From assembly GCF_014237875.1 (NCBI RefSeq), contig NZ_JACJVJ010000002.1:558001-622000 (forward strand): a stretch of 64,000 nucleotides of DNA, in the 5' to 3' direction. Shown here one piece after another: positions 9,067 through 17,126 of this stretch. The notes beneath the pieces are model-generated. The model made no database searches. It was not told where the DNA came from and saw nothing but the letters and a program-made list of their open reading frames with translations. The position numbers and the translations under genes were made by a program. Numbering within the stretch: the first letter of the stretch is position 1; every line of letters begins with the position of its first letter. The DNA is from Parasphingopyxis marina. GTDB taxonomy: Bacteria > Pseudomonadota > Alphaproteobacteria > Sphingomonadales > Sphingomonadaceae.

Positions 9067-9429
9067 CTGTTGGATTGCAGTGTTCTGCTAAATCCCCGAA
9101 TATGATTTCCCTTCCAAAATAGGAAAACCTCCCTCACGATGGTGCTTCCGAGTCCCCAAGCTCGCAGGCTCTTTGACCCCGTCTGCCACCCCGCCGTTCC
9201 GGTGCGTGACTTTCGCAACTTGCCGGACAGGGTGGGAAATATAATTGCCCGCGCACGCAACGCTGTGTGTGAAGTTTGTAAATTTAGGGCGGGAATGGCC
9301 CCGGCGACCCCCGCCCTGTGTCAACCAGTGTCAACCGGATCCGTGCCCGGCATCTGGCGACCTGTGTAGCGACTCAGGGCGAAAGATGATAAGCCTGCGC
9401 CATAACAAAATTTCAAGATTGAGGATGAC
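9067..9429. other. 363-bp non-coding stretch upstream of the IDO-family gene
   Basis: No convincing reading frame is present on either strand. The first part (to ~9130) is AT-rich. The distal part carries a tandem repeat at 9318-9336. The last 60 bp lead into a GAGGA ribosome-binding site at 9421-9425. It is unusually long for this compact region, so it may hold a long leader or promoter array. Confidence 0.5.
9318..9336 (+). repeat. two direct GTGTCAACC repeats, 10-bp period
   Basis: GTGTCAACC occurs at 9318-9326 and again at 9328-9336, one helical turn apart, about 100 bp before the dioxygenase start. The reverse strand reads GGTTGACAC twice, which includes the -35-like TTGACA. It looks like a tandem regulator site. 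Confidence 0.45.
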
Positions 9430-10599
9430 ATGACTGCACTGAAGGACCTGGGCCATTACGGCTTGTCGGGCGAACGCGGCTATCTGTCGGACTTCGAAAT
9501 CGACGAGATCGTCCTGCCCGCCGCTTTCGATCCCATCGTCGCCGCGGCCGACGATCTTTCCGCTCTGCTCACTTCGGGCCGCGTCCGCCGTTGGCTCGAA
9601 GCCCTGCCCCAGCCGGACATGGCCGCGTTCCTGAACGAGGCGAGCAATGCCGAAATCCGCGTCGCGATGGTGCGCTATTCCTTCCTCGTCCAGGCCTATG
9701 TCTGGGGCGAGCATCATGCGCCGACCGTGCTGCCCGCCAATCTGGCGGTGCCGATCGACGCGCTGGCGAACGCGCTGGGCCAGGCCCCGCTGCTCCCCTA
9801 TTCGGGCTATGTGCTCGACAATTGGTATCGGCTCGACAAGGCCGGCGATATCGCGCTCGACAATATTGCGATGCGGCAGAATTTCTTCGGCGGGGTCGAC
9901 GAGAACTGGTTCGTGCTCGTCCATGTCGCGATCGAGGCGGAAGCGGGCCGCGCGCTCGAACTCGGCGTCGATCTCGTCCGTGCCAGCGATGATGGCGATG
10001 CCGACCAAGTCGAGAAGCTGCTGCAGACGATGGATACCGTCTGGCGGCGCATCAACCGGCATTTCGACCGGATGCCCGAGCGCTGCGATCCCTATATCTA
10101 TTATCAGCGCGTGCGGCCCTATATCCATGGCTGGAAGAACAATCCGGCGATTTCCGAAGGCCTGATCTATGAAGGCGTCGAGCGCTATGGCGGCAAGCCG
10201 CAGGCCTTTCGCGGGCAAACCGGATCGCAAAGCTCGATCGTCCCGGCGATGGACGCGCTGTTCAACGTCACCCATGAAAACGATCCGCTGCGCGAATATC
10301 TGGACGAGCTTCACGCCTATCGCCCGGTGCCGCATCGCCGTTTCATCGAGGATCTGGGAGCGGCGAGCGGCCTGCGCGCCTTTGCCAAGGAAGCGAACAC
10401 GGCCGTGAAGGACGCGTTCAATATCTGCGTGGAGCATGTCGCGCGCTTCCGCACCCGGCACCTGGAATATGCGGCCAGCTATATCAACAAGCAGGCGCAA
10501 TCGGGCACCGGCAACGCCACCGATGTCGGCACCGGCGGCACGCCCTTCATGAAATATCTGAAAAAGCATCGCGACGAAAACCGCGCCCAGCGCGTCTGA
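9430..10599 (+). CDS. indoleamine 2,3-dioxygenase-family heme protein, 389 aa
   Basis: The protein matches the IDO fold family: heme enzymes that open the indole ring of tryptophan to N-formylkynurenine. Motifs in order are ENWFVLVHVAIE, YYQRVRPYIHGWKNNP (its last Arg aligns with substrate-binding Arg231 of human IDO1), GLIYEGV, FRGQTGSQSSIVPAMD (counterpart of the mammalian GGSAGQSS segment), RTRHLEYAASYI with the probable heme-ligand His near residue 344, and GTGGTPFMKYLKKHRDE. The length is typical. No kynureninase, formamidase or TDO gene is nearby. Bacterial members are mostly uncharacterised, so tryptophan as substrate is inference; family membership is strong. Confidence 0.88.
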   Translation: MTALKDLGHYGLSGERGYLSDFEIDEIVLPAAFDPIVAAADDLSALLTSGRVRRWLEALPQPDMAAFLNEASNAEIRVAMVRYSFLVQAYVWGEHHAPTVLPANLAVPIDALANALGQAPLLPYSGYVLDNWYRLDKAGDIALDNIAMRQNFFGGVDENWFVLVHVAIEAEAGRALELGVDLVRASDDGDADQVEKLLQTMDTVWRRINRHFDRMPERCDPYIYYQRVRPYIHGWKNNPAISEGLIYEGVERYGGKPQAFRGQTGSQSSIVPAMDALFNVTHENDPLREYLDELHAYRPVPHRRFIEDLGAASGLRAFAKEANTAVKDAFNICVEHVARFRTRHLEYAASYINKQAQSGTGNATDVGTGGTPFMKYLKKHRDENRAQRV

Positions 10600-10663
10600 T
10601 GCCTGGCGTTGCCGACGGGTGCTGCCCGGGCTATCCTCGCCGCTAATAGTGGGGAGAGTTTCA

Positions 10664-11635
10664 ATGGCGTTCGGTTTTTGCAAGCGCTGGGGCGTAATGG
10701 CTGGAATCGCGGCGCTTTTCGCGCTGCCGATGGTCGCGTTCTCGCAGCGTCCGCCGCCCCCGCCGCTCCCCGAGCTGCCGGCGACGCCGCAGCTGGCCGA
10801 CGAACCCTATCCCGAATGCCGGGACGATTGGCAGCGCCGCGGCGACGCCAATGAACGGGCGGAGGAAACCAATCGCTGCATCGCCCGGCTCGACGCCTAT
10901 AATGCCGAGGTCCTCGTCCCCTATCGGTCGGCGATGATCGAACATCAGGGCGAGATTTCCCGGATCTATACCGAGCAGGTCCAGAATGATTTCGACTATA
11001 CCCAGGAACAGGCCGACGGCTTCTTCGCGCAAGTGACGCAGGAGCATGAAGCCTCGAACCCCGACGGCGCCCATTTCGAAACCCATCGCGCCTTGGAAAC
11101 GCGCTATCAGGGCGACCGCGCCTACCTGCAGGATACGTTTTGCAGCTATGTCCAGTGCGACGGCCGTCCTGCACCGACGGCCGTGGCGAGCGGCGGACGA
11201 AGCGGTGGCGGTGGCAATGGCGACCAGGATTGCGGCACCGAACGCGCGGGCGGCGGCATCCTCGGCGGGATTCTGGGCGGGATCGCCGGAGACCGGCTCG
11301 GCATCGGCACCCTGGGCGGGATCATCGCCGGCCAGTTCGCCGGCGTGCTCGTCGCCGAGATCGCCTGCCAGCTGACCACGGAAGAGCAGGAGCTCGCCGC
11401 CGAAGCGACCGAGGAAGTGACCCAGCGGGAAGAGGTCGGCGCAACGGCGGAATGGACCAGCCCGGTCCGCGGCGACGTTTCGGGCAGCTCGACGGTGACC
11501 GCGCTGAATTCCGAACCCAGCGGCGCGACGTGCCTCGAGGTAACCGATGTCGTCATCATCGACGGCCAGGAAACCACGGCGCAGAAAACGATGTGCCGCG
11601 CGCCGGGAGAGTCTCGCTACACGCTTCAGGCCTGA
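10664..11635 (+). CDS. exported protein with C-terminal glycine-zipper segment, 323 aa
   Basis: The function is unknown. The start at 10664 follows GGGGAGAG and gives a signal-type N-terminus (KRWGVMAGIAALFALPMVAFSQ). A proline-rich stretch follows, then a charged region of probable helices (~35-165; NERAEETNRCIARLDAY, FDYTQEQADGFFAQ) and a low-complexity GGRSGGGGNG linker. Residues ~200-240 form a glycine-zipper (GGGILGGILGGIAGDRLGIGTLGGIIAGQ), a motif associated with membrane insertion or oligomerisation in envelope proteins. The tail has paired Cys (ATCLEVTDV, KTMCRAPGE) and resembles outer-membrane '17 kDa antigen'-type ends. Likely cell-envelope located. Confidence 0.75.
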   Translation: MAFGFCKRWGVMAGIAALFALPMVAFSQRPPPPPLPELPATPQLADEPYPECRDDWQRRGDANERAEETNRCIARLDAYNAEVLVPYRSAMIEHQGEISRIYTEQVQNDFDYTQEQADGFFAQVTQEHEASNPDGAHFETHRALETRYQGDRAYLQDTFCSYVQCDGRPAPTAVASGGRSGGGGNGDQDCGTERAGGGILGGILGGIAGDRLGIGTLGGIIAGQFAGVLVAEIACQLTTEEQELAAEATEEVTQREEVGATAEWTSPVRGDVSGSSTVTALNSEPSGATCLEVTDVVIIDGQETTAQKTMCRAPGESRYTLQA

Positions 11636-11641
11636 CCGCTA

Positions 11642-12232
11642 CTATTCGGGCTTTTTGGCGACCCCGACCATCGCCGGGCGGAGCAGCCGGTCCTTGATCA
11701 TATAACCGCGCTGCATCTGCTGAACGATCGTGCCGGGTTCGGCCTCGCCATCCGGGATCTCGACCATCGCCTGATGCTTGTTGGGATCGAGCGACTGGCC
11801 CAGCGCCTCGATCTCCTCGATGCCGTGCCGCGAGAAAACCGAGATCAGTTCCTTGCCGGTCGCTTCGAGCCCGGTGACAAGCCCCTTGAACTTCTCGTCT
11901 TCGCGCAACTCTTCGGGAATGCTCCCGAGCGCGCGTTCAAGATTGTCGGCCACCGACAGAATATCGCGGGCGAAAGCGGTCGCCGCATAGGCGCTCGCAT
12001 TCTGCCGCTCCTGCTCCAGCCGGCGGCGCGTATTCTGCTCCTCGGCTTTCGCGTACAGCACATCCTGCTGGGCGACGGCGAGCGCCTCTTCCAGTTCGGC
12101 GATACGATCGGCATCGGACGGTTGGTCCTCGTCGCCGTCGTCGCGCATGCTTTCGGGTACACCCTTCAGTTCGGCTTCCGCCTCGTCCGACAGGATCTCG
12201 TCTTCGATATTCTCGGTCTTCTGGCCGTCCAT
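11642..12232 (-). CDS. grpE: nucleotide exchange factor GrpE, 196 aa
   Basis: GrpE releases ADP from DnaK. The N-terminal acidic region and long helix (residues ~35-100, ELEEALAVAQQDVLYAKAEEQNTRRRLEQE) precede the compact beta domain with the diagnostic segment DPNKHQAMVEIPD and the ending MQRGYMIKDRLLRPAMVGVAK. Length and layout are normal. It lies 9 bp after hrcA, so hrcA-grpE is one operon, physically apart from dnaK-dnaJ. Confidence 0.97.
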   Translation of the reverse strand: MDGQKTENIEDEILSDEAEAELKGVPESMRDDGDEDQPSDADRIAELEEALAVAQQDVLYAKAEEQNTRRRLEQERQNASAYAATAFARDILSVADNLERALGSIPEELREDEKFKGLVTGLEATGKELISVFSRHGIEEIEALGQSLDPNKHQAMVEIPDGEAEPGTIVQQMQRGYMIKDRLLRPAMVGVAKKPE

Positions 12233-12241
12233 AATCGTATT

Positions 12242-13285
12242 CTAGCTCACTAATTTCGATAAGGTTTGTGCGGTGAAATCCACCATGGGAACGACTCGCG
12301 CATAGTTCAAGCGTGTCGGGCCGATTACGCCGACCACGCCGACCACCTGCCCCTCGCTATCATGATAGGGCGCAGCGATCACCGACGAGCCCGAAAGCGA
12401 GAACAGCTTGTTCTCCGAACCGATGAAAATCTTCATCGCCCGGGCGTCGCGCGCGGAATCGAGAAGCAGCGCGATTTCCTCTTTGCCCTCCAGCTCGTCG
12501 AGCAATTGGCGGATGCGATCGAGATCGGCTGCGGCGGTTTCGTCGAGCAAATTCGCCTGCCCGCGAACGATCAGCACCGGCCGCTGCGATCCGTCGCGCG
12601 ACCAGGTGGCGAGCCCCCGCGCGATCAGATCCTGCGCCGCCACATCGAGCGCCGCCTTGCCGCGCGAAATCTCCGTCTCCAGCCGCGCCAGCGCCTGTTC
12701 GAGCGTCAGCCCGGTCAGCCGCGCGCTGATATAATTCGCAGCCTCTGCCAGCGTCGACGCGGGAACCGGACTGGGCAGATCGATCACGCGATTTTCAACG
12801 GTGCCGTCACCGCCCACCAGCACGGCCAGCGCCTGGCCATCGGAAAGCGGAACAAAGCCGAACTGGCTCAGCACGGGTTCGCGTTTCGGGACATGGACGA
12901 TGCCGGCGCAGGCAGAAAGCCCTGAAAGCGCCGCCGTCGTTCGCGAAACCGCTTCTTCGACGGGGTCGCCGCTGTCGATCTGCGATTCCAGCGCCTTGCG
13001 TTCGGCGGCCGTCAGCTTGCCGGCCTGCATCATCCCGTCGACGAAGAGCCGCAGCCCCAGTTCGGTCGGCATTCGGCCGGCGCTGGTATGCGGCGCGGCC
13101 AGCAGTTCCAGCTCCTCAAGATCCTGCATCACGTTGCGGATCGATGCCGGCGACAGGCTGAGCGCCGCCATTCTGGAGATCGTGCGCGATCCGACCGGCT
13201 CGCCGCTCTCCAGATAGCTTTCGACAACGGTGCGAAACACTTCGCGCGCGCGTTCGGACAATTCGTTGACGCTCGGCCCTGTCAT
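12242..13285 (-). CDS. hrcA: heat-inducible transcription repressor HrcA, 347 aa
   Basis: HrcA represses chaperone genes by binding CIRCE repeats. The N-terminal winged helix (LSERAREVFRTVVESYLESGEPVGSRTISR) and the segment SPASIRNVMQDLEELELLAAPHTSAGRMPT are family hallmarks; the C-terminal part ends VGVIGPTRLNYARVVPMVDFTAQTLSKL. No clear CIRCE element (TTAGCACTC-N9-GAGTGCTAA) was found upstream of hrcA or dnaK in this window, so its targets (perhaps groESL elsewhere) are open. It is divergent from the BlaI-type gene. Confidence 0.97.
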   Translation of the reverse strand: MTGPSVNELSERAREVFRTVVESYLESGEPVGSRTISRMAALSLSPASIRNVMQDLEELELLAAPHTSAGRMPTELGLRLFVDGMMQAGKLTAAERKALESQIDSGDPVEEAVSRTTAALSGLSACAGIVHVPKREPVLSQFGFVPLSDGQALAVLVGGDGTVENRVIDLPSPVPASTLAEAANYISARLTGLTLEQALARLETEISRGKAALDVAAQDLIARGLATWSRDGSQRPVLIVRGQANLLDETAAADLDRIRQLLDELEGKEEIALLLDSARDARAMKIFIGSENKLFSLSGSSVIAAPYHDSEGQVVGVVGVIGPTRLNYARVVPMVDFTAQTLSKLVS

Positions 13286-13385
13286 TCCGGAGATGTAGGT
13301 AATCCGCGGTCATTGCGCCAGTGGCTTAGCTCATCCTGCCGTTCGGCGTCTTTGGCCAACCGTTCGTCGAAGAGCGAACCACGAC

Positions 13386-13406
13386 ATTTGACGTAAATTG
13401 GCAAAT
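13386..13406. promoter_or_regulatory. imperfect palindrome upstream of the BlaI-type gene
   Basis: ATTTGAC and GGCAAAT are inverted copies differing at one position around 7 nt. The site sits between the divergent hrcA and blaI-like genes and is a plausible operator for the BlaI-family repressor encoded immediately downstream. Confidence 0.45.
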
Positions 13407-13417
13407 TCGATACGCGC

Positions 13418-13432
13418 GGACTCCTAGAGTCC
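13418..13432. promoter_or_regulatory. perfect 15-bp dyad abutting the blaI-type start
   Basis: GGACTC-CTA-GAGTCC ends 5 bp before the ATG at 13438, leaving no room for a normal ribosome-binding site. It may be a second operator, and it could form a hairpin at the start codon. Confidence 0.45.
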
Positions 13433-13437
13433 CGACT

Positions 13438-13854
13438 ATGGCCAACACCGACAAAACCCTACCCCCGCCTTCCGAGGCCGAAGCGGAAATCCTCCAGATA
13501 GTCTGGCAGCGCCAGCCTGTGTCCGTGCGCACCGTCCATGAGGAAATCCGCAAAAGCCGCGATGTCGGCTATACGACCGTCCTCAAACAGCTTCAGCGGA
13601 TGCTGGACAAGGGGCTGGTGGACCGGATTCCTGGCAAGGGCAAATCCTTCGATTATGTCGCGACCCAGCCCGCATCGGAAACCCGCGCAACCCTGCTCGA
13701 CCGGCTCGTGCGCACCGTTTTCGGCAATTCGACGAACGATCTCGTGATGCACGCGCTGGGGCGCGAAGACGTCTCGACGAGCGAGATAGAGCAAATCAAG
13801 GCCTTCATTGCTGAGCTGGAGGCCGAACAGGGGGACAACGAGGATGCGGGTTAA
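13438..13854 (+). CDS. BlaI/MecI/CopY-family transcriptional repressor, 138 aa
   Basis: This winged-helix repressor has residues ~8-80 (PSEAEAEILQIVWQRQPVSVRTVHEEI, DVGYTTVLKQLQRMLDKGLVDR) matching the BlaI DNA-binding domain. The C-terminal dimer/cleavage region resembles the family (LVRTVFGNSTNDLVMHAL..EIEQIKAFIAELE). Its stop overlaps the following peptidase gene by 11 nt, the usual repressor-sensor coupling in which the peptidase triggers repressor inactivation. The start has almost no Shine-Dalgarno and directly abuts a palindrome, suggesting autoregulation. No beta-lactamase gene is in the window. Confidence 0.92.
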   Translation: MANTDKTLPPPSEAEAEILQIVWQRQPVSVRTVHEEIRKSRDVGYTTVLKQLQRMLDKGLVDRIPGKGKSFDYVATQPASETRATLLDRLVRTVFGNSTNDLVMHALGREDVSTSEIEQIKAFIAELEAEQGDNEDAG

Positions 13855-15703
13855 CGCGGGATTGCTTGCCGACAGCCTCGGCTGGGCCTTGCTTCATTCG
13901 ATCTGGCAGATCGCGCTGATCGCCGCCCTGATTGCGGTGGCGCTGCGATTCCTGCCGCGCCATCATGCGCAGCTTCGCTACCTGATCGCTTATGGCGGCC
14001 TCTCGGCTTCGCTGCTGGCGTTCCTGGCGACTTGGGGCATCAGCTACCGCACGCTGGCAACGACCGCGCCAGTCGTCGGAAATATGCCGTCGGTAGAAGG
14101 CTTTGCCGCGCTCATTCAGATGCTGGGCCAGACGACATGGCTGGTCAGCCTGGCCTGGGCGCTGGGCTTCAGCTGGCTCGGTATACGCTATGTTCAGGCG
14201 CTGCGCGCCACCAACCGGCTGCGCCGCGAAGGCATTGCCCCGGTTCCTGCCGAATGGGAAGCGCGGTTCCGGCTCTGGATCGAACGGCTCGGCGCCGATA
14301 GCGCCGCCACCATCCTTCAATCCTCTCGGATCACGACACCGCTCACCATCGGGTCGCTGAAACCGATCGTGCTCGTGCCCACCGGCTTTTTCCTGCGCCT
14401 GCCAATGGACCAGGCGGAAGCGATCCTCGTTCACGAAATCGCGCATATCTGCCGCCAGGATTATCTGATGGGCCTGGTCCAGGCGATGATCTGCAACATC
14501 TTCTTCTTCCACCCGGCGATCGGCTGGATCTCGCGCCAGATAGATCTCGAACGCGAATTTGCCTGCGATGCGCGGGTCGTGCGCGAAACCGGGAATACGC
14601 AAGCGCTGGCCAAGGGGCTTTCCAAGGTCGCGCTCGAAAGCCGCGATATGCTGCCCGGCTTTGCTATGGCCGCCAATGGCAATCGGTCCCCGATCGTCGA
14701 TCGCATCACCCGGCTGCGCGAGCGACCCTTCCGCCGCGAAAGCGGCTCAACCCTGCCGGCTGCAGCGCTGACCATGGTGTTCGCGGCGTGCCTGACCATC
14801 GCCGTATCGGCGGAGGCCGCCTTCGAAAATGCCCCGCCCGAGAGCGACAGCGACAAGGGCGATGCGGAGCGCGCGGCGGCCACGCCCTTGGAAGATACGA
14901 CCGGCACCGCGGCGCAGAACAACGACGCCGCGCGCACAGCGCATGAAACAGCGCGTTCGGCTGATCATGCTTCGCGCAGCGGCGCCGAAAACGCGGACAA
15001 ATATCGCAATCGCGGCGCGCGCAATGGCGAACGCAGCCGGGCGCGCAACGCCGAGCCGGTGGCTCCGGCAAGCTGGAGTATCAGCTTTACCGATCCGGAG
15101 AACGTCATCCCCAAGGCCATCGGGCGGATCGCATGGTCTGCCGCACAAACATCCGCACCGAACCTTTTTCAAAGCGCGGTCTACCAGCCCGATGTGGAAG
15201 AGCATTTCGACGAGCAGATAGCGGCGGACGAAGATCGTTGCGACGACAAGGAAGCGGGCGACGAACGGCGCGATCATGAGATGGCGCGACGGGAAGCACG
15301 CCTGGAGCGCGCCGAAGCAGCCCGCGAACGCGCCCAGGAACGGGAAGAGGCCCGCCGTGAGCGCGAGCTGGAGCGCCTCGAAGCGCGGCTGGAACGCGAA
15401 GCCGAAGCGCGCGAGGCGGAACTTGAGCGGATTATGGAGCGCGTCGAAGAACAGGTCGCCGGCGCTGAAACCTTCGCTAGCGCGGAAACGCATCGCGCAT
15501 TGGAACGCGCCCGCAGTGCGGCGGCAAGCGCCCGTTCCCGTTCAGAGCGCGCTCGCGCGGTTGTGGACCATTCCCGGGTGCGCCAGCGCAACCGGGTTCC
15601 CACACCGCCCGAGCCGCCTGTAGCGCCGGTCGCACCGGTCATCACGATCAGCTTCGCGACACCCACCCAGCAAGGCACATTCCGTCTTACACCCACGGGC
15701 TGA
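13844..15703 (+). CDS. M56-family (BlaR1-like) membrane metallopeptidase without penicillin sensor, 619 aa
   Basis: The ATG at 13844 overlaps the blaI-like stop. The N-terminal half has about four membrane helices (first near residues 17-37, last near 307-325). The zinc motif HEIAH is at residues 197-201 in VHEIAHICRQDYLMG, with the downstream segment DLEREFACDARVV carrying the usual third ligand. After the last helix lie about 295 residues that do not look like a penicillin-binding domain (no SxxK/KTG set): a charged low-complexity stretch, then a long Arg/Glu-rich predicted coiled coil (~475-535), then a Pro-rich end. The signal sensed is unknown; beta-lactam sensing is unsupported. Confidence 0.88.
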   Translation: MRVNAGLLADSLGWALLHSIWQIALIAALIAVALRFLPRHHAQLRYLIAYGGLSASLLAFLATWGISYRTLATTAPVVGNMPSVEGFAALIQMLGQTTWLVSLAWALGFSWLGIRYVQALRATNRLRREGIAPVPAEWEARFRLWIERLGADSAATILQSSRITTPLTIGSLKPIVLVPTGFFLRLPMDQAEAILVHEIAHICRQDYLMGLVQAMICNIFFFHPAIGWISRQIDLEREFACDARVVRETGNTQALAKGLSKVALESRDMLPGFAMAANGNRSPIVDRITRLRERPFRRESGSTLPAAALTMVFAACLTIAVSAEAAFENAPPESDSDKGDAERAAATPLEDTTGTAAQNNDAARTAHETARSADHASRSGAENADKYRNRGARNGERSRARNAEPVAPASWSISFTDPENVIPKAIGRIAWSAAQTSAPNLFQSAVYQPDVEEHFDEQIAADEDRCDDKEAGDERRDHEMARREARLERAEAARERAQEREEARRERELERLEARLEREAEAREAELERIMERVEEQVAGAETFASAETHRALERARSAAASARSRSERARAVVDHSRVRQRNRVPTPPEPPVAPVAPVITISFATPTQQGTFRLTPTG

Positions 15704-15801
15704 CGCAACACCAAACCGTCAATCGCGCCATGAAGCGGGTGGACGCGCTGCCGCGCCCGCTTTAGGGGCATGGCCAACATTTTCCGAAAAGGATTTAGAC
15801 C

Positions 15802-16515
15802 ATGCGCCCCTCCGGCCGCGCCCCCGATCAGATGCGGGCAATCACCATCGAACCCGGCTTTACCACCCATGCCGAAGGCTCCTGTCTCATCAGCTTCGGC
15901 GAGACGCGGGTGCTCTGCACCGCCAGCGTCGAAGACCGCGTGCCGCCGTGGATGCGCGGCAAGGGTTCGGGCTGGGTAACGGGCGAATATGGCATGCTGC
16001 CGCGCGCAACCCATACCCGCGGTAATCGCGAAGCCGCGCGTGGCAAGCAATCGGGCCGCACCCAGGAAATCCAGCGGCTAATCGGCCGATCGCTGCGCGC
16101 CGTGACCGATCTCGAAAAACTCGGCGAATTGCAGATCACGGTCGATTGCGACGTTATCCAGGCCGATGGCGGCACGCGCACGGCGTCGATCTCCGGCGGC
16201 TGGGTGGCGCTGCGCCTCGCGATCAATTCGCTGCTCGCGAGCGGTAAGCTGTCCGAAGATCCGCTGACCCAGAAGATCGCCGCCATATCCTGCGGCGTTT
16301 TCGAGGGCGAACCTGTTCTCGACCTCGATTATCCCGAAGATTCCAACGCCGGGGCCGATGCCAATTTCGTGCTTACCGAGGACGGTAATATCGCCGAGGC
16401 GCAGGCGACCGCCGAGGGCGATACCTATGACGAGGAAACGCTGTTGCGCCTCCTCCGTCTCGCGCGGATCGGTTGTACGGAAATCTTCGCGGCGCAGGAG
16501 GCCGCGACCCGGTGA
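15802..16515 (+). CDS. rph: ribonuclease PH, 237 aa
   Basis: This phosphorolytic 3'-to-5' exoribonuclease trims tRNA precursors. [12 protein letters not shown] opens the protein, and the RNase PH core motifs are present: [38 protein letters not shown] (split over ~33-70), [33 protein letters not shown], and [21 protein letters not shown]. Length is normal. It overlaps the next gene by GTGA, forming the start of an rph-rdgB-hemW operon. Confidence 0.98.
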   Translation: MRPSGRAPDQMRAITIEPGFTTHAEGSCLISFGETRVLCTASVEDRVPPWMRGKGSGWVTGEYGMLPRATHTRGNREAARGKQSGRTQEIQRLIGRSLRAVTDLEKLGELQITVDCDVIQADGGTRTASISGGWVALRLAINSLLASGKLSEDPLTQKIAAISCGVFEGEPVLDLDYPEDSNAGADANFVLTEDGNIAEAQATAEGDTYDEETLLRLLRLARIGCTEIFAAQEAATR

Positions 16516-17126
16516 GCCGCACGCTCGAACCCGGCAGGCTGGTGATCGCCAGCCATAATGCCGGGAAAGTGCGTGAAATCGCCGACCTGCTTGCCCCCTT
16601 CGGTATGGACGTGGTGAGTGCCGGCGAGCTGGGCTTGCCCGAACCCGAAGAGACCGAAGACAGCTTCGCCGGCAATGCCGAACTCAAGGCGTTGGCGGCG
16701 GCAGCCGCGGCCGGTCTGCCCGCCCTTGCCGACGATAGCGGCCTTTCGGTCTACGCGCTGGGGGGCGATCCGGGCATCTATTCGGCGCGATGGGCTGGCC
16801 CCGATCGCAATTTCGGAGCGGCAATGGCGCTGGTGGAGGAAAAGCTCCAGACGATCGGCGCCGAAGTCTCGCGCGACGCCCATTTCGTCTGTGCGCTCTC
16901 GCTCGCCTGGCCCGACCGCCATGTAGAAACTTTCGAGGGTCGCGTAGATGGCACGCTTGTCTGGCCGCCCCGCGGCGATAAGGGCTTCGGCTATGACCCC
17001 ATTTTCCGACCGGCGGGGCATGATATCACCTTCGGCGAGATGGAACCGGCACGCAAACATGCGATCAGCCACCGCGCCGACGCTTTCGCGAAATTGATCA
17101 GGGCCGTGTTCCGGAGCGATGACTGA
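16512..17126 (+). CDS. rdgB: XTP/dITP diphosphatase (RdgB/HAM1), 204 aa
   Basis: The enzyme hydrolyses non-canonical purine triphosphates (XTP, dITP) to keep them out of DNA and RNA. The start is taken as GTG at 16512, which shares GTGA with the rph stop; an in-frame ATG at 16473 would lie inside rph. Motifs: [17 protein letters not shown] at the N-terminus, [26 protein letters not shown] in the middle, [12 protein letters not shown] and [11 protein letters not shown] near the end. Length is typical. It overlaps hemW by 8 nt. Confidence 0.96.
   Translation: MSRTLEPGRLVIASHNAGKVREIADLLAPFGMDVVSAGELGLPEPEETEDSFAGNAELKALAAAAAAGLPALADDSGLSVYALGGDPGIYSARWAGPDRNFGAAMALVEEKLQTIGAEVSRDAHFVCALSLAWPDRHVETFEGRVDGTLVWPPRGDKGFGYDPIFRPAGHDITFGEMEPARKHAISHRADAFAKLIRAVFRSDD

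Noticed and set aside
13286-13437. CIRCE element upstream of hrcA.
   Set aside because: No TTAGCACTC-N9-GAGTGCTAA-like repeat; the dyads present have different sequence and lie next to the divergent gene.
13438-15703. A beta-lactam resistance regulatory locus.
   Set aside because: No beta-lactamase and no penicillin-binding sensor; the name BlaI/BlaR1-like reflects family only.
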